In this document: piece by piece, positions 63,944 through 64,000 of the stretch
Numbering within the stretch: the first letter of the stretch is position 1
Layout: the number at the start of each line of letters is the position of its first letter
Position numbers and translations under genes: made by a program
Notes under the pieces: generated by a model
What the model saw: only the letters and a program-made list of their open reading frames with translations
What the model was told of the DNA's origin: nothing
Database searches by the model: none
From: Amblyomma americanum
Taxonomy: Eukaryota; Arthropoda; Arachnida; Ixodida; Ixodidae
Direction: 5' to 3'
Assembly: GCF_052857255.1 (NCBI RefSeq)
Contig: NC_135497.1
Coordinates: 114,761,380-114,825,379 of the forward strand
Length of the DNA stretch: 64,000 bases

Positions 63944-64000
63944 CTGGTCCAGGGTTCAAACCCAGGACCTGCGCTTCGCCGGAGCAGTCGCGCTACAAAC
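63944..64000 (-). mobile_element. Partial tRNA-like SINE head running off the window
   Basis: On the minus strand TAGCGCGACTGC (A-box-like) is followed by GGGTTTGAACCC (B-box-like). The head is cut by the window end, and AACAGCTTTCGCTGT lies just beyond it at 63920-63934. A real tRNA gene is unlikely because the arms do not close into a standard cloverleaf. Confidence 0.4.

Overview
This 64 kb window looks like intergenic or deep-intronic DNA from a hard tick (Ixodidae, probably a metastriate such as Rhipicephalus or a relative). The main reason is eleven copies of a tRNA-headed SINE that I recognise as Ruka, the short interspersed element described from ixodid ticks. Long CA, TA and ATT microsatellites and decayed retroelements of several clades support this. 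I find no convincing host protein-coding exon, rRNA or genuine tRNA gene. Nothing looks prokaryotic.

Layout. 0.3-6.1 kb: a two-part SINE (called SINE-T here), a CA/TA compound microsatellite, then a decayed Ty3/gypsy LTR retrotransposon with recognisable gag, protease, reverse transcriptase, RNase H and integrase. Its 3' LTR is cut by a Ruka copy. 6-16 kb: mostly unassigned sequence with an E-box cluster, a Ruka copy, a short inverted-repeat element and a nested pair of MITEs. 16.8-20.2 kb: a minus-strand RTE-like LINE, interrupted by a second SINE-T with a target-site duplication, followed by a TIR-bearing repeat and a Ruka copy that ends in a long ATT array. 22.2-23.3 kb: a GC-rich island. 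24-30 kb: tandem repeats, two Ruka copies and a 667-bp foldback element. 30.4-31.1 kb: the RNase H end of another LINE. 34.1-35.2 kb: a second GC-rich island. 37-40 kb: a Ruka copy with a perfect 14-bp duplication, a hAT transposon fossil that contains a palindrome-rich nested element, and a truncated Penelope-like element. 44-50 kb: a second copy of the TIR repeat and a divergent inverted repeat pair. 51-55.3 kb: four Ruka copies in alternating orientation plus a LINE end. 56.4-60 kb: two more GC-rich islands flanking a LINE 3' end. 60-64 kb: AT-rich sequence, a TA array and a hairpin-rich tail.

The parts do not form a pathway. The window records layered transposition: LTR element, RTE-like LINE, RNase H-bearing LINEs, Penelope, hAT, MITEs and SINEs inserting into one another. 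Several SINE insertions carry perfect or near-perfect target-site duplications and so look young. The GC-rich islands are the only stretches that look as if they could serve the host, as possible regulatory DNA; that is inference only.
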